The notes under the pieces: generated by a model
Told to the model about the DNA's origin: nothing
Databases searched by the model: none
What the model saw: only the letters and a program-made list of their open reading frames with translations
Source of the DNA: Prochlorococcus sp. AG-402-K10
Lineage (GTDB): Bacteria; Cyanobacteriota; Cyanobacteriia; PCC-6307; Cyanobiaceae
Length of the DNA: 64,000 nucleotides
Direction of reading: 5' to 3'
Assembly (NCBI GenBank): GCA_003216835.1
Contig: QCIF01000005.1
Span: forward strand, 1 to 64,000
Shown here: positions 19,916-43,491 of the stretch, one piece after another
Numbering within the stretch: the first letter of the stretch is position 1
Layout: every line of letters begins with the position of its first letter
Position numbers and translations under genes: made by a program

Positions 19916-20281
19916 TTAATGCTTATTTATTCTTGGTAGTTTTCCTAATGATTGAAACATATCTCTATCAAGACTATTTTCTAAATTTTCCAATTCTTCA
20001 AATTTAACCCAGTGGATACAATCTACAGGACATGTATCTATAGCTTCTTGCAAAATTTCAAGGCTATCACCATCTTGCCTAATTGCTCTACTTCTTCCAT
20101 ATTCTGGATCAATTATGAAAGTATTAGTAGCAACATGTGCACAGTATCTACAGCCTATACATGCACTTTCATCAACCCAAACGGCTTTTTCACATAAGGT
20201 ACCACCCAGTACTGGTTCTAAACCAGTAATATTATTATTGTCTTCAAAATTATCTATATTTTTAGTGAGATTAAAGCCCAA
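19916..20281 (-). CDS. Ferredoxin, [4Fe-4S] type
   Basis: VDESACIGCRYCAHVATNTF ... CPVDCIHWV. Confidence 0.9.
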   Translation of the reverse strand: MGFNLTKNIDNFEDNNNITGLEPVLGGTLCEKAVWVDESACIGCRYCAHVATNTFIIDPEYGRSRAIRQDGDSLEILQEAIDTCPVDCIHWVKFEELENLENSLDRDMFQSLGKLPRINKH

Positions 20282-20284
20282 ATA

Positions 20285-20677
20285 TTAATTTTCCCATTTA
20301 GTTAAAACCAATTCAATGGATCCGTCATTTTTATTTTGTTGCTCAACAACTTGGTAACCATCCTCTTCTGTTTTTGCAATAATTGTGTGATATGCATACA
20401 TTTGTGTCACTTTAGAAATAAATCTTTCCACAGGCAAATCTAAATTCCAAAGATCTATATCAGTCACTAACTCATATGAGTTAGAATTTTTATTAAATTT
20501 AAATCCCACCATAGTATCCCCTTGTAATTCCATACTTATGTCTACATCTGTAACTTGACCTTTATATCCCTTAACATAATTTTTCTCTTGATTAATAGAA
20601 TAACCAAGTTGATTTAAAGCTTTAATTAAGGGTTTTACTTCCTTAAGCTCAGTTTTAATAGTACTAAAATGTGACAT
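20285..20677 (-). CDS. ycf35: Ycf35 family (DUF1257) protein
   Basis: MSHFSTIKTELKEVKPLIKALNQLGY... YAYHTIIAKTEEDGYQVVEQ. Confidence 0.85.
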   Translation of the reverse strand: MSHFSTIKTELKEVKPLIKALNQLGYSINQEKNYVKGYKGQVTDVDISMELQGDTMVGFKFNKNSNSYELVTDIDLWNLDLPVERFISKVTQMYAYHTIIAKTEEDGYQVVEQQNKNDGSIELVLTKWEN

Positions 20678-20888
20678 TAGATTCGTTGTTAAGTTTACTT
20701 GAATTTTTAACTTGGTTGGTTATAAATGCATCTGATGATGGATTTCTTACCTTTACTTCACCAAGAGCATGTTCAAGATGTTTTGTTGCATCGTTACATG
20801 CCTTTCCTATGAAACCTTCCACAGTTTCCTCAACTCTTCCATCTTGATGAATTTTGAATCTTAATGTTCTTTGAGGCATTAAATTCAA
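20664..20888 (-). CDS. DUF2997 family protein (start may be MPQRTLRF at 20879)
   Basis: RTLRFKIHQDGRVEETVEGFIGKACNDATKHLEHALGEV; overlaps the ycf35 start. Confidence 0.8.
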   Translation of the reverse strand: MNLMPQRTLRFKIHQDGRVEETVEGFIGKACNDATKHLEHALGEVKVRNPSSDAFITNQVKNSSKLNNESNVTF

Positions 20889-21015
20889 GAAATTAGTATT
20901 TACACTTTATATACAATAACGAAAAATATTGGTTTCAGTTGGTACAAATTAATATTTTTTTTATTTTTATATGGATTGTCTAAAAAATAATATTATCTTA
21001 TCAAGAATTGCAGGT

Positions 21016-21786
21016 CTAATTATAAAAACTTTCCATTCCCATGGAGTCTAGAGCAGTTTTTGCTTCTTCCATGACTGAGGGTTCTTTATCAAATAGCGCT
21101 ATCTTAGTACATTCATCAACAAAACTCTCTTGAAATGTTTCGTTTAACTTGTCAAACAATCTAGACAAAGACCATATACAATTGCTTCTAACTCCTGTCT
21201 GATTATCTATTTTTAAACTTATCAAAAGTTGTTCAGCGGCCAATTGAGCATTTTCTGATGAGATACTTCCAATTTCCGCTAAAGAACTAGAAGACCATAA
21301 TCTAACTGCAGCTACATCATTCTTCAATGCATTTATTAAAGGCTTTAAAACAATTTGATTATCATAGTTAGCTAAACTCCAAGCAGTAGCTCTTCGTACA
21401 TAAGCGTTATCATCTGTTTCTAAAAGATCAACTAGTTTTTGAACTGCACTAGGACAAGGATTTCTACCTAAAGCATATACTGCACTCATTCTTTCCACAG
21501 GGCAGGGTTGATCCAGTAGAGGAAGTAAAAAGGGAAAAGATCTTTTATCCCTATATTCACAGAATATTCTTAATCCTTGTATTCTTTGTTCTCTATTGCC
21601 CTTAAGCAACTTGAGGGCCTCATTGCATTCTGAAATTATATTTAAATTACCTTTTGAGAAATTTTCTGAATCTATTTGGTCTAAAGGATCTATTTCAAGT
21701 TCAAAAGCTAATTCTTTAGCTAGAACGTCAGGATCAATTGCTATTTCTGCTAAACTTTCTTTTTTGGGATCACTATTGTTTGTCAT
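21016..21786 (-). CDS. HEAT-repeat protein (PBS-lyase-like repeats)
   Basis: Repeated AVYALGR / ATAWSLANY / LWSSSSLAEIG helices. Confidence 0.85.
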   Translation of the reverse strand: MTNNSDPKKESLAEIAIDPDVLAKELAFELEIDPLDQIDSENFSKGNLNIISECNEALKLLKGNREQRIQGLRIFCEYRDKRSFPFLLPLLDQPCPVERMSAVYALGRNPCPSAVQKLVDLLETDDNAYVRRATAWSLANYDNQIVLKPLINALKNDVAAVRLWSSSSLAEIGSISSENAQLAAEQLLISLKIDNQTGVRSNCIWSLSRLFDKLNETFQESFVDECTKIALFDKEPSVMEEAKTALDSMGMESFYN

Positions 21787-21810
21787 TTAATTTACAAGTA
21801 TTGATAAATA

Positions 21811-21936
21811 TTAATTAATTGGAGCAGGTGACATCATATCTCCTGGCAACCAAATTCTTGCACTCACTGCAATAAATGCAATCCCAAAAAGGCTAACAAT
21901 TGCAAAAGGTAAAACTTTTGTTTTAAGAAACCCCAA
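21811..21936 (-). CDS. 41-aa single-transmembrane small protein, unknown function (TTG start)
   Basis: Reverse strand: MGFLKTKVLPFAIVSLFGIAFIAVSARIWLPGDMMSPAPIN*; fits between rlmN and the HEAT gene; below the ORF-track size limit. Confidence 0.6.
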   Translation of the reverse strand: MGFLKTKVLPFAIVSLFGIAFIAVSARIWLPGDMMSPAPIN

Positions 21937-22004
21937 TAATCAAAAAATAATTAAATTAATAATAACGTGTTTAAGATAAATTTAAAAAATAATTTTCAAT
22001 ATGA

Positions 22005-23063
<1,059 letters not shown>

Positions 23064-23081
23064 TTAGATTAGATACTACTT

Positions 23082-23237
<156 letters not shown>

Positions 23238-23282
23238 CTAAAAGTAAAAATATATTCTAGTGAATGCAAATAAGAATGGTTT

Positions 23283-27389
<4,107 letters not shown>

Positions 27390-27418
27390 TTAATAATTGA
27401 ATAGTGAGTTTTTCAAAA

Positions 27419-32655
<5,237 letters not shown>

Positions 32656-32878
32656 CCAATAAAACCCGTTATTATGTAAGATTTACTGTTTACTATAAAT
32701 GTACTTAATTTATTAATTTGTAATTGAACTCTTAGATTTTGAAACCAAGATTTATTCTTGATTTTGATATATACCCAAAAAATAAACGTGAAATTTAATT
32801 TCTAGATATACTGGCTTTTAGCCATGTTTCAGAGATCTAATACTAAATAATTAAGAAAATTTCCAGTAATTTTGTATT

Positions 32879-33688
32879 CTAACACCCGTTGACCCTGTTT
32901 ATCAAGTCAAATTTAAACAAATCTTCAGCATTCCTAGATGACTCTGCAGCGATATTACTCAATTCAGTTGAGCGTAATTTCGAAAGAAAATTAGCTACGT
33001 TTTCTACAAAAGCTGGCTCATTTCTTTTACCTCTATGAGGGACAGGAGCTAAAAAGGGTGAGTCAGTTTCAATCAAGTATCTATCACAAGGGACTATTTT
33101 TGCACACTCATGAATTTCATGTGCTTTTGGAAATGTAACTATTCCACTAAAACTTATATAGAAACCAAGATCCAAAAATTGCTTCATTTCATTAGGAGTT
33201 CCCGTCCAACAATGAAGTACTCCTCTTGGGCATCTTCCTTTTTTATTTAGGTCACTACATATATTAATCATTTCATTTGCTGCATCTCTGCAATGAATAA
33301 TCACCGGTAAGTCTAGTTCAAATGCTAACTCCATTTGCGGGATAAGTGCATCAATCTGGTTTTTTTTATTTTCGCTTTTAAAAAAATCTAGGCCTAACTC
33401 TCCAATAGCAACAACTCTATTATCTTCTTGAACTGCATTATTTAATAAAGATTTGTAGTTTCTTTCCCATTTATTTGCTTCAAGAGGATGTAAACCTACG
33501 GAATAATAAATTTCATCAAATTGTTGGGAAATTTTTTTTAATTTAGGAATTTCTGATAATTCACAACAAGCATGAAGTAGTTTCTTTACACCTCTAGAAC
33601 GCCATCTAGAAACAACATCTTCAAGGTCTTGTGCAAAATTTTCAAATATTAAATGACAATGTGAGTCTATGAGTTCAATATCCCTCAT
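32879..33688 (-). CDS. tatD: TatD family DNase
   Basis: LIDSHCHL, VAIGELGLDFF, LIETDSPFLAPVPHRGKRNEP. Confidence 0.96.
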   Translation of the reverse strand: MRDIELIDSHCHLIFENFAQDLEDVVSRWRSRGVKKLLHACCELSEIPKLKKISQQFDEIYYSVGLHPLEANKWERNYKSLLNNAVQEDNRVVAIGELGLDFFKSENKKNQIDALIPQMELAFELDLPVIIHCRDAANEMINICSDLNKKGRCPRGVLHCWTGTPNEMKQFLDLGFYISFSGIVTFPKAHEIHECAKIVPCDRYLIETDSPFLAPVPHRGKRNEPAFVENVANFLSKLRSTELSNIAAESSRNAEDLFKFDLINRVNGC

Positions 33689-33704
33689 ATTATAATCCGT
33701 CTAT

Positions 33705-33998
33705 TTAGTTTGTTGTGAGAGTAGTTTTTACTATTTTATTAATTCTAGATTTTTTATTAGCGCCATTATTCTTATGCAGAACATTCTTTTTAACTGCTTT
33801 ATCAATTAAACTAAAAGCAATACTAAGGCTTGATTGAACCAAGTTTTTGTTCTCAGCATTCGGTTCTTGTTTATACTTTTCACAATTTTCTAATGTTTTT
33901 TTTGTCAAAGTTCTAACCGTTGATTTATAAGACTTATTGATTAAACGATTTCTTTCGGCAATTTGAATTCTCTTTTTCGCTGATTTGGTATTGGCCAC
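33705..33998 (-). CDS. rpsT: 30S ribosomal protein S20
   Basis: MANTKSAKKRIQIAERNRLINKSYKS. Confidence 0.97.
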   Translation of the reverse strand: MANTKSAKKRIQIAERNRLINKSYKSTVRTLTKKTLENCEKYKQEPNAENKNLVQSSLSIAFSLIDKAVKKNVLHKNNGANKKSRINKIVKTTLTTN

Positions 33999-34121
33999 AG
34001 AGAGTAATTTTTATAGTAGAAAATTATCATAACAAATAAATAGACTACTAATCAATAATATATAATTTGAAAAGGTTATTAAATTAGTGCTTTAGGCTTA
34101 AAAGTTCCAAAAATTAAGAAT

Positions 34122-35408
34122 ATGAAGATCATAAATAATAGGCAGAATGCTATTAACGAATTAAATAGAATTTCTGCTAGAACTACTTCCGAAAACAATA
34201 AAAAGATAACTTCAATTGTTGAGGAAATTCTTCAAGAAGTAAAAAATCATGGAGATCATGCCGTAAAAAACTATACAAAAAAATTTGATGGTTTCAATCC
34301 TGACCCTATGCAAGTTAGCTTGAATGATTTAAAGAATGCATGGAATGACATTGACAGCAATTTAAAAAGTTCATTAGAAGTTGCCTATAAAAGAATTAAA
34401 AAATTTCATGAAAAAGAGATCCCAAGATCTTTCACAATTAAAGGTGAACATGGTGACTTGGTTCAAAGGAAATGGAAGCCAGTAAAAAATGCAGGTATAT
34501 ATATCCCTGGAGGCAGAGCTGCTTATCCAAGCACAGTTTTGATGAATGCAATACCAGCAAAAGTCGCAGGAGTAGAAGAAATAACAATGGTTTCTCCTGG
34601 CAATAAAGAAGGTTTAATAAACAAAACTGTTTTAGCAGCAGCTTACTTATGCGGTGTTGATAAAGTTTTTAGAATTGGAGGAGCCCAAGCAATTGGCGCA
34701 TTAGCATTTGGCACTAAGCAAATTAAAAAAGTTGATGTAATCTCAGGGCCAGGAAATATCTATGTAACTAATGCTAAAAAACTAATTTATGGATCTACCG
34801 GAATTGATTCCCTAGCTGGTCCAAGTGAAATATTAATCATTGCAGATGACACTGCTAAAAGCTCGCAAATAGCATCTGACTTGCTAGCTCAAGCAGAACA
34901 TGATCCTTTAGCTTCCTCAATACTTCTTACTACATCGCAAGCTAAGGCTAAAGAAGTTTTTGATGAGGTTTATAAAACAATGGAGGATCACCCAAGAAAA
35001 GAAATTTGTATGCAATCAATCAACAATTGGGGATTAATAGTTATTTGCGAAAATTATGAATCATGTATTGAACTAAGCAATCAATTCGCCCCAGAACACT
35101 TAGAAATTATTACTTATGATCCAAAAGAAATTATTAAAGGTATTGAAAATGCAGGAGCGATATTTTTAGGGAAATGGACCCCTGAAGCTGTTGGAGATTA
35201 TCTGGCTGGGCCAAATCACACTTTACCAACATCAGGGAATTCAAGATTCAATGGGTCACTGGGAGTTGAGACTTTCATGAAAAATACTTCAATAATAGAA
35301 TTTAACGAAGAAAGTTTAAAAGCTCATAGTTTAGACATTATAAATCTCGCTCTAAGTGAAGGGCTTCAAAGTCATGCTAATTCTGTTCAAATAAGATTTG
35401 AAGATTAA
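34122..35408 (+). CDS. hisD: Histidinol dehydrogenase
   Basis: [42 protein letters not shown]. Confidence 0.98.
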   Translation: MKIINNRQNAINELNRISARTTSENNKKITSIVEEILQEVKNHGDHAVKNYTKKFDGFNPDPMQVSLNDLKNAWNDIDSNLKSSLEVAYKRIKKFHEKEIPRSFTIKGEHGDLVQRKWKPVKNAGIYIPGGRAAYPSTVLMNAIPAKVAGVEEITMVSPGNKEGLINKTVLAAAYLCGVDKVFRIGGAQAIGALAFGTKQIKKVDVISGPGNIYVTNAKKLIYGSTGIDSLAGPSEILIIADDTAKSSQIASDLLAQAEHDPLASSILLTTSQAKAKEVFDEVYKTMEDHPRKEICMQSINNWGLIVICENYESCIELSNQFAPEHLEIITYDPKEIIKGIENAGAIFLGKWTPEAVGDYLAGPNHTLPTSGNSRFNGSLGVETFMKNTSIIEFNEESLKAHSLDIINLALSEGLQSHANSVQIRFED

Positions 35409-36118
35409 CAAACTTTGGAAGGTGAGTAAACTACTGGCGTATTGTTCTCAATTTTACCAACTAAGACTTTATCTGTAATATCAACAAATAATCCATTTTC
35501 CAAGACCCCGGGAATATTATTTATACTCCTTTCTATATCTTTGGGATTCTTAATACCATGATTAAATAATACGTCCAGGATTAAGTTACCCTGATCAGTA
35601 ACAACAGGACCTGCTTTTTTTGTGGCCATCCTGAGAGTAGAAGATCCATCCATTTCTGAAATCTTATCCTTAACCTGCTTCCAGGCATTTGGAAGGACTT
35701 CTACAGGGAGAGGAAAAGTTTTATTTAAATTTTGTACCATTTTAGATTCATCAACGACAATTAACAATTTCTCAGCTTTAGATGCCACTAACTTTTCTCT
35801 AACATGGCAAGCTCCTCCTCCTTTAATTAATTGGAAAGCAGGATCTACTTCATCTGCGCCATCAATAGCTAAATCAATTCGAGAAACCGATGCCAAGTCA
35901 ATAAGAGGTATGTCAAGTTCTAGTGCGAGGACTTCTGATTGAAAGGAGGTTGCGACTCCTCTTATATGTTTCAATTTGCCTGAGTGAATTTCATCCGCAA
36001 GACTTTTTATCATAAGTGCAGCAGTTGATCCAGATCCTAAACCAAGTATCATTTCACTTTCAACTTCTTTAATAGCTGCATCAGCAACTATTTGCTTCAT
36101 TTGAGTCTGAGAATCCAA
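35405..36118 (-). CDS. rpiA: Ribose-5-phosphate isomerase A
   Basis: [35 protein letters not shown]. Confidence 0.97.
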   Translation of the reverse strand: MDSQTQMKQIVADAAIKEVESEMILGLGSGSTAALMIKSLADEIHSGKLKHIRGVATSFQSEVLALELDIPLIDLASVSRIDLAIDGADEVDPAFQLIKGGGACHVREKLVASKAEKLLIVVDESKMVQNLNKTFPLPVEVLPNAWKQVKDKISEMDGSSTLRMATKKAGPVVTDQGNLILDVLFNHGIKNPKDIERSINNIPGVLENGLFVDITDKVLVGKIENNTPVVYSPSKVC

Positions 36119-36162
36119 AATTTTTTTTTATATTTATAGATTATTTAATTTCAATGGGTGAT

Positions 36163-37293
<1,131 letters not shown>

Positions 37294-37452
37294 TTACCTA
37301 AATAGTTTCTGAATTTATTAAAGTAAATCTACTTGAATAAAAAGATAAGTGTTGTTTATTTGTTTACATCCATAAAATACAAATCTTTCAATTTTCTCAA
37401 AAAATAATATTTAAATATGTGAGAATAAAACTAAATAAATAAATTAAAAAAA

Positions 37453-37920
37453 TTGAATAAAGAAAACAAAAATAAACTAGAAATAATTCTTCAAAAAGTT
37501 GCCAAGGAATATGATTTTGAGATTTGCAGTTTAGATATAAAAACTAATCAAAATCCAATTATTTTGCAAATTACAATAAAAAAAACTAATGGAAATGATA
37601 TTTCAATTGATGATTGTTCAAAATTTAATACCCCAGCATCTAATGAAATTGAAAATTCAAATCTTTTAAATTGTTCATATGTCTTAGAAATTAGTAGTCA
37701 AGGGGTCAGTGATGATTTAACCTCAGAAAGAGACTTCAAAACTTTTAAAGGTTTTCCAGTTAATGTTGAGTTAAACCAAAAGAATTCTAAAATTAAAAAT
37801 TTGAATGGTTTACTTTATGAAAAGTCTAAAGATTATTTAGCCATTAACATAAAAGGTAAGATAAAAAAAATCCCTTTTAATGAAGTACTAAGGATTAGTC
37901 TTTGCACATTAAAAGATTAA
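37453..37920 (+). CDS. rimP: Ribosome maturation factor RimP (TTG start)
   Basis: [28 protein letters not shown]; upstream of nusA. Confidence 0.9.
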   Translation: MNKENKNKLEIILQKVAKEYDFEICSLDIKTNQNPIILQITIKKTNGNDISIDDCSKFNTPASNEIENSNLLNCSYVLEISSQGVSDDLTSERDFKTFKGFPVNVELNQKNSKIKNLNGLLYEKSKDYLAINIKGKIKKIPFNEVLRISLCTLKD

Positions 37921-37956
37921 TTAATTTTCAACCATTATTCATTTTCCCCATCATAG

Positions 37957-39360
37957 ATGGCATTAGTTATTCTCCCAGGTTTAAACAATCTTATTGAAGA
38001 CATTAGTGAGGAAAAAAAATTACCTCCTAACGTTGTAGAAGTAGCTCTACGCGAAGCTTTACTAAAAGGTTATGAAAAATATAGAAGAACTTTCTACATT
38101 GGTGTTCACGAAGATCCATTTGATGAAGAATATTTTAATAATTTTGATGTTGGATTAGATTTGGATGAGGAAGGTTATAGAATATTAGCAAGTAAAATAA
38201 TTGTAGAAGAAGTTGAAAGCGAAGATCATCAAATCTCTCTTCTAGAAGTTAAACAAGTTGCTGATGATGCTCAAGTAGGTGATACGGTCGTTTTAGACGT
38301 TACTCCAGAAAAAGAAGATTTTGGACGTATGGCTGCTTCAACAACAAAACAAGTTTTAGCTCAAAAATTGAGAGACCAACAACGCAAAATGATCCAAGAA
38401 GAATTTGCAGATTTGGAGGACCCTGTTTTAACTGCAAGAGTTATAAGATTTGAAAGGCAATCAATCATTATGGGAGTAAGTTCAGGAATCGGCAGACCTG
38501 AAGTAGAAGCAGAACTTCCGAAAAGGGATCAATTACCTAATGACAACTATAGAGCAAACGCAACATTTAAAGTGTTTTTAAAAGAAGTTAGTGAAATAGC
38601 TAGAAAAGGACCACAATTATTTGTAAGTAGAGCTAATGCTGGTTTAGTAGTCTACTTATTTGAAAATGAAGTACCGGAAATTCAGGAAGGGACAGTAAAA
38701 ATTGTAGCCGTTTCTAGAGAAGCTAACCCACCTTCAAGAGCCGTGGGTCCAAGAACAAAAGTAGCCGTAGATAGTGTCGAACAAGAAGTTGACCCTGTTG
38801 GAGCTTGTATTGGTGCAAGAGGTGCAAGAATCCAACAAGTAGTAAATGAATTAAGAGGAGAAAAGATTGATGTTATTAAATGGTCATCTGACCCTATTCA
38901 ATATATTTTAAACTCTTTAAGTCCAGCAAAAGTTGATTTAGTTAGACTAGTTGACCCAGAAGGGCAACATGCACATGTATTAGTTCCCCCAGATCAATTA
39001 AGTCTTGCCATTGGAAGAGAAGGACAAAATGTAAGACTCGCTGCAAGGTTGACTGGTTGGAAAATTGATGTCAAAAACTCACATGAATACGATCAAGAAG
39101 CGGAAGATGCAGAAGTTGCTAAATTAATAATACAAAGAGAAGAGGAAGAGAATCTCCAAAGAGAAGCTGAAAAAAGATTAGAAGCTGAGCAAGCAGAGCG
39201 AGCAGCAGAAGATGCAAGATTAAGAGAACTCTATCCTCTTCCTGAGGATGAGCAAGAATATGGAGATGAACAATATGAAGGAGACTTCTCTTCTGTAACT
39301 GATCAACAAGAAAATAAGAAAGAGAATGAAATATTATCTAAAGAGGAGAAGACACGGTGA
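37957..39360 (+). CDS. nusA: Transcription termination/antitermination factor NusA
   Basis: [48 protein letters not shown]. Confidence 0.98.
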   Translation: MALVILPGLNNLIEDISEEKKLPPNVVEVALREALLKGYEKYRRTFYIGVHEDPFDEEYFNNFDVGLDLDEEGYRILASKIIVEEVESEDHQISLLEVKQVADDAQVGDTVVLDVTPEKEDFGRMAASTTKQVLAQKLRDQQRKMIQEEFADLEDPVLTARVIRFERQSIIMGVSSGIGRPEVEAELPKRDQLPNDNYRANATFKVFLKEVSEIARKGPQLFVSRANAGLVVYLFENEVPEIQEGTVKIVAVSREANPPSRAVGPRTKVAVDSVEQEVDPVGACIGARGARIQQVVNELRGEKIDVIKWSSDPIQYILNSLSPAKVDLVRLVDPEGQHAHVLVPPDQLSLAIGREGQNVRLAARLTGWKIDVKNSHEYDQEAEDAEVAKLIIQREEEENLQREAEKRLEAEQAERAAEDARLRELYPLPEDEQEYGDEQYEGDFSSVTDQQENKKENEILSKEEKTR

Positions 39361-39638
39361 TAAACAAATCTCCTGTTATGCGTATATGTATCTCATGCAG
39401 ACAAACTTATGACAGGAAAGATCTTTTCAAAATTACAAAGGATCACAAGCAAGGAATTATGTTTCACAAAGGAATAGGACGTTCTGCTTACATTTGCAAA
39501 TCTAAAAATTGTTACGCAGATTCTAAAATTAAAAAAAAGCTTCAAAAAGCTTTAAAAACATTTTTAGATCCTGAATTTTTTGATATTTTTGAAAAGGAAA
39601 TGGAAACTATAATTAACTATCCCAATGAGGGAATATAA
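39357..39638 (+). CDS. ylxR: YlxR family (DUF448) protein (GTG start overlapping nusA)
   Basis: MRICISCRQTYDRKDLFKI; GRSAYICKS. Confidence 0.93.
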   Translation: MINKSPVMRICISCRQTYDRKDLFKITKDHKQGIMFHKGIGRSAYICKSKNCYADSKIKKKLQKALKTFLDPEFFDIFEKEMETIINYPNEGI

Positions 39639-39685
39639 TTAAATTAAATTCTCTTTAATTAAAAAGAGTAAAATACAGATTATTA

Positions 39686-42600
39686 ATGACCATCAGCGAT
39701 AAAATCAGAATTTATGAACTTTCCAGAGATTTAAAACTGGAAAATAAGGATATTTTGGATGCTGCTCAGAAACTTTCAATTTCGGTAAAGAGTCACAGCA
39801 GTTCTATAAGCTTGGCGGATGCAAAAAAGATTAAAAATCTTATCAGTAAAAAAAATTCAGTTGAAAAAATAATTTCTGTTAATAAACCTTCATTTAAAGA
39901 ACGATCTGATAATCTAAAAAATATTGATAAACATAATATAAATAACAAACCTAAAATTAACACACAAAATCAAGAGGGGGCTATCAAAGAAAATTTAAAT
40001 AGCAAGCCCCTATTAATAAGACCAGTAACCAAACCAGAGAGTCCAGAAAGAATAGCGAACAAAACAGTTTCAAATACAATAAATCACCCCAAAAAACCAA
40101 CTATTGTTGCTAACAATAAATCTCAAGACAATCTAAGAAATCAGAATAGAAGAAATAATTCAGACAAATCAACAACAAAAATTCCTTCCAAACCCCTCTT
40201 ACAAAAATCTAACCAAGATAAAAAAACCTTTTCCAAAAGCACAACCCCTTCTATAAAAAGCGCTGTAAGACCTTCAATTCAGTTAATAGAAAAGCCTAAA
40301 AATTTAAATAATAATAATATTAAAGGGAATGATTCAATCATAAAAAATAATTCTCTCAACAGAAATCGCGTTTCAAACAAATCTGATCAAAATTCTAATA
40401 AATCTACTAAAAAGAATCTAAACAATATCCAAGACAAAAACACCCCAGAGCTTGTAGGAGCTCCTATAAGAAGAGAAGAACCTAGGATAAATCCTAATAT
40501 ACAAAATAATCGGAAAATATCTAATCCACATACTCCCCCTAATAGATCTAATACAACTAATAGACCTAGTAATTCCAGTAGACCTATTAATTCCAGTAGA
40601 CCTATTAATTCCAGTAGACCTAGTACTCCCAGTAGACCTAGTACTCCCATTAGACCTAATACTCCCATTAGACCTAGTACTCCCAGTAGACCTAGTACTC
40701 CCAGTAGACCTAATACTCCCAGTAGGCCTGGATTACAAAATAGACCTGGCACATTTAATAGACAAGGTAATCGAAATAGGCCTGGTGCGCCTAATAGACC
40801 TAATGGCAATTACAGACAAGGAGGACCACTTAGACAAGGAGATTTCAACAAAACTGGTTCAAAATTTAATGATCAAAAGTCCTCAGGTATAAGGAAACCG
40901 GTTGCCCCCAATGAATTAATGCAACTGCGAAAAACAAATGCATCAGATAAAGATAAAATCAATAAAACTAATGCTGAAAAAAAAGAGATTCAGTCTCCCA
41001 AACATAAGGCAAAATCTCCAAATGTTCGTCCAAGTACTACACCTCCTTCCAAAAAGGCCCCTCACAGATCATTTGCCAATAGTTCGAAGAAACCTGGCAG
41101 AAAAGATTGGGACGATAGCGCAAAACTAGAAGCATTAAGAAATAAAAACCCTCAAAAGCAAAGACAAAAAGTTCACATTATAGGTGAGAATGATGATTCA
41201 TTGACCTCTGAGACTAGTGGATATTCAGGTGAAAAAATCTCTATTTTATCCGCTAGTTTGGCACGTCCGAAAAAAGAAACATCTGATGAAACTAAATCAC
41301 CAACAGCTTCAAGACAATTTAAGAAAAAGAAAAAAGAAACTACAAGACAAAGGCAAAAAAGAAGAGCTATGGAATTAAAGGCAGCCAAAGAGGCTAAACA
41401 AGTAAGGCCGGAGATGATTATCGTACCAGAAGATAATTTAACGGTTCAAGAACTAGCTGATAAATTAAGCCTTGAAAGTTCTGAAATAATAAAATCTCTT
41501 TTCTTTAAAGGAATAACTGCGACAGTAACTCAAACTCTTGATTTGGCAACTATCGAAACCGTAGCAGAAGAATTTGGAGTCCCTGTTTTGCAAGACGATA
41601 TTCAAGAGGCTGCGAAGAAAACGGTTGATATGATTGAAAAAGATGATATTGATAGTCTAATCAAAAGACCACCAGTAATTACAGTTATGGGTCATGTGGA
41701 TCATGGCAAAACAAGCCTTTTAGATTCAATAAGACAATCAAGAGTAGCATCAGGAGAGGCAGGAGGAATCACTCAACATATAGGAGCTTATCAAGTTGAA
41801 TTTGAACATGAATCCAAAAAGAAAAAATTAACTTTTCTGGACACTCCTGGTCATGAAGCCTTTACTGCTATGCGAGCACGAGGTACTAAGGTTACTGATG
41901 TAGCTGTACTGGTAGTAGCAGCAGATGATGGCTGTCGGCCTCAAACTCTTGAAGCTATTAGTCATGCACGAGCGGCAAAAGTACCAATAGTAGTAGCAAT
42001 AAATAAAATCGATAAAGAAGGAGCCTCCCCAGATAAAGTCAAGCAAGAGTTATCAGAAAAAGATTTAATTGCTGAAGATTGGGGAGGAGATGTAGTTATG
42101 GTCCCGGTAAGTGCCATCAAAAAACAAAACATTGATAAATTACTGGAAATGATTTTATTAGTTTCAGAAGTTGAAGATCTGCAAGCTAACCCTGAGAGAT
42201 TAGCTAAGGGAACTGTTATTGAAGCTCACTTAGATAAAGCTAAAGGACCGGTTGCTACTTTACTAGTCCAAAATGGAACATTAAAATCTGGCGATGTTTT
42301 AGCTGCAGGTTCAGTACTTGGGAAAATCAGAGCAATGGTTGATGAACATGGCAGTAGAATCAAAGAAGCAGGGCCTTCCTTCCCAGTAGAGGCTCTAGGA
42401 TTCAGTGAAGTGCCAACAGCAGGGGATGAATTTGAAGTCTACCCCGATGAAAAAACAGCTAGAGCTATTGTTGGCGACAGGGCTACTGATGCGCGAGCAA
42501 CAAAATTAGCACAACAAATGGCATCTAGAAGAGTTAGCTTATCCTCTTTATCAACTCAAGCAAATGATGGAGAGCTGAAAGAGTTAAACTTAATTCTTAA

Positions 42601-43195
42601 AGCTGATGTTCAAGGAAGTGTTGAAGCGATACTGGGCTCATTGGAACAATTACCAAAAAATGAAGTTCAAGTCAGAGTTTTACTATCCGCACCAGGCGAA
42701 ATAACTGAAACAGATATAGACCTTGCAGCTGCATCTGGATCTGTGATAATCGGTTTCAATACATCATTAGCTTCTGGTGCAAAGAGAGCAGCTGATGCTA
42801 ATAATGTTGACATAAGAGAGTATGAAGTAATCTATAAACTTTTAGAAGATATTCAGTTAGCAATGGAAGGTCTACTGGAACCTGATCTTGTCGAAGAATC
42901 ATTAGGTCAAGCCGAAGTTAGAGCAACTTTTGCAGTTGGCAAAGGTGCTATAGCTGGGTGTTACATACAAAACGGTAAGCTACAACGAAATTGTTCTCTA
43001 AGAGTTCTTAGATCAGATAAAGTAATTTTTGAAGGTAATTTAGACTCTTTGAAAAGGTCTAAAGATGATGTAAAAGAAGTAAATACAGGATTTGAATGTG
43101 GAGTTGGCTGCGATAAATTTTCTTCTTGGAATGAAGGAGATATAATCGAGGCATTCAAGTTTGTTACTAAAAGAAGAACCTTAAATAAAAATTAA
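39686..43195 (+). CDS. infB: Translation initiation factor IF-2
   Basis: [28 protein letters not shown]; long basic N-terminal extension. Confidence 0.99.
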   Translation: MTISDKIRIYELSRDLKLENKDILDAAQKLSISVKSHSSSISLADAKKIKNLISKKNSVEKIISVNKPSFKERSDNLKNIDKHNINNKPKINTQNQEGAIKENLNSKPLLIRPVTKPESPERIANKTVSNTINHPKKPTIVANNKSQDNLRNQNRRNNSDKSTTKIPSKPLLQKSNQDKKTFSKSTTPSIKSAVRPSIQLIEKPKNLNNNNIKGNDSIIKNNSLNRNRVSNKSDQNSNKSTKKNLNNIQDKNTPELVGAPIRREEPRINPNIQNNRKISNPHTPPNRSNTTNRPSNSSRPINSSRPINSSRPSTPSRPSTPIRPNTPIRPSTPSRPSTPSRPNTPSRPGLQNRPGTFNRQGNRNRPGAPNRPNGNYRQGGPLRQGDFNKTGSKFNDQKSSGIRKPVAPNELMQLRKTNASDKDKINKTNAEKKEIQSPKHKAKSPNVRPSTTPPSKKAPHRSFANSSKKPGRKDWDDSAKLEALRNKNPQKQRQKVHIIGENDDSLTSETSGYSGEKISILSASLARPKKETSDETKSPTASRQFKKKKKETTRQRQKRRAMELKAAKEAKQVRPEMIIVPEDNLTVQELADKLSLESSEIIKSLFFKGITATVTQTLDLATIETVAEEFGVPVLQDDIQEAAKKTVDMIEKDDIDSLIKRPPVITVMGHVDHGKTSLLDSIRQSRVASGEAGGITQHIGAYQVEFEHESKKKKLTFLDTPGHEAFTAMRARGTKVTDVAVLVVAADDGCRPQTLEAISHARAAKVPIVVAINKIDKEGASPDKVKQELSEKDLIAEDWGGDVVMVPVSAIKKQNIDKLLEMILLVSEVEDLQANPERLAKGTVIEAHLDKAKGPVATLLVQNGTLKSGDVLAAGSVLGKIRAMVDEHGSRIKEAGPSFPVEALGFSEVPTAGDEFEVYPDEKTARAIVGDRATDARATKLAQQMASRRVSLSSLSTQANDGELKELNLILKADVQGSVEAILGSLEQLPKNEVQVRVLLSAPGEITETDIDLAAASGSVIIGFNTSLASGAKRAADANNVDIREYEVIYKLLEDIQLAMEGLLEPDLVEESLGQAEVRATFAVGKGAIAGCYIQNGKLQRNCSLRVLRSDKVIFEGNLDSLKRSKDDVKEVNTGFECGVGCDKFSSWNEGDIIEAFKFVTKRRTLNKN
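40541..40846 (+). repeat. 17-unit 18-bp tandem repeat encoding xRPxxx hexapeptides inside infB
   Basis: [102 protein letters not shown]. Confidence 0.95.
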
Positions 43196-43196
43196 C

Positions 43197-43436
43197 TTAT
43201 TCTTCTTTATTTCTATCGAGAAATAACAACATAGGAAACACTATACAAGCTCCAAGTTGTATCAACAGATTATTTTGCTGTAATTCATTTCCGCTAGCAA
43301 TTTTAGAAAGCATAATTAAAAGTCCTAAAAAAGCCGAACCACTAAAAGCTATCCACAATACTCTCCTTAATCCCTTGAAGGGAGCCTGGGATTCCTTTAA
43401 CAATTTCTTTTTTAATTCAGAATCTATTTTTGACAT
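43197..43436 (-). CDS. DUF3493 family small membrane protein
   Basis: 79 aa; ESQAPFKGLRRVLWIAFSGSAFLGLLIML. Confidence 0.7.
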   Translation of the reverse strand: MSKIDSELKKKLLKESQAPFKGLRRVLWIAFSGSAFLGLLIMLSKIASGNELQQNNLLIQLGACIVFPMLLFLDRNKEE

Positions 43437-43491
43437 AAATTTTTTTAATTATAATATGAAGTCTATATAAAAATATTAATATTTTAATATT

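Noticed and set aside
40387-40809. 140-aa minus-strand ORF rich in [12 protein letters not shown]
   Set aside because: It is the antisense frame of the infB 18-bp repeat; its periodicity is inherited from the repeat and infB is clearly the coding strand
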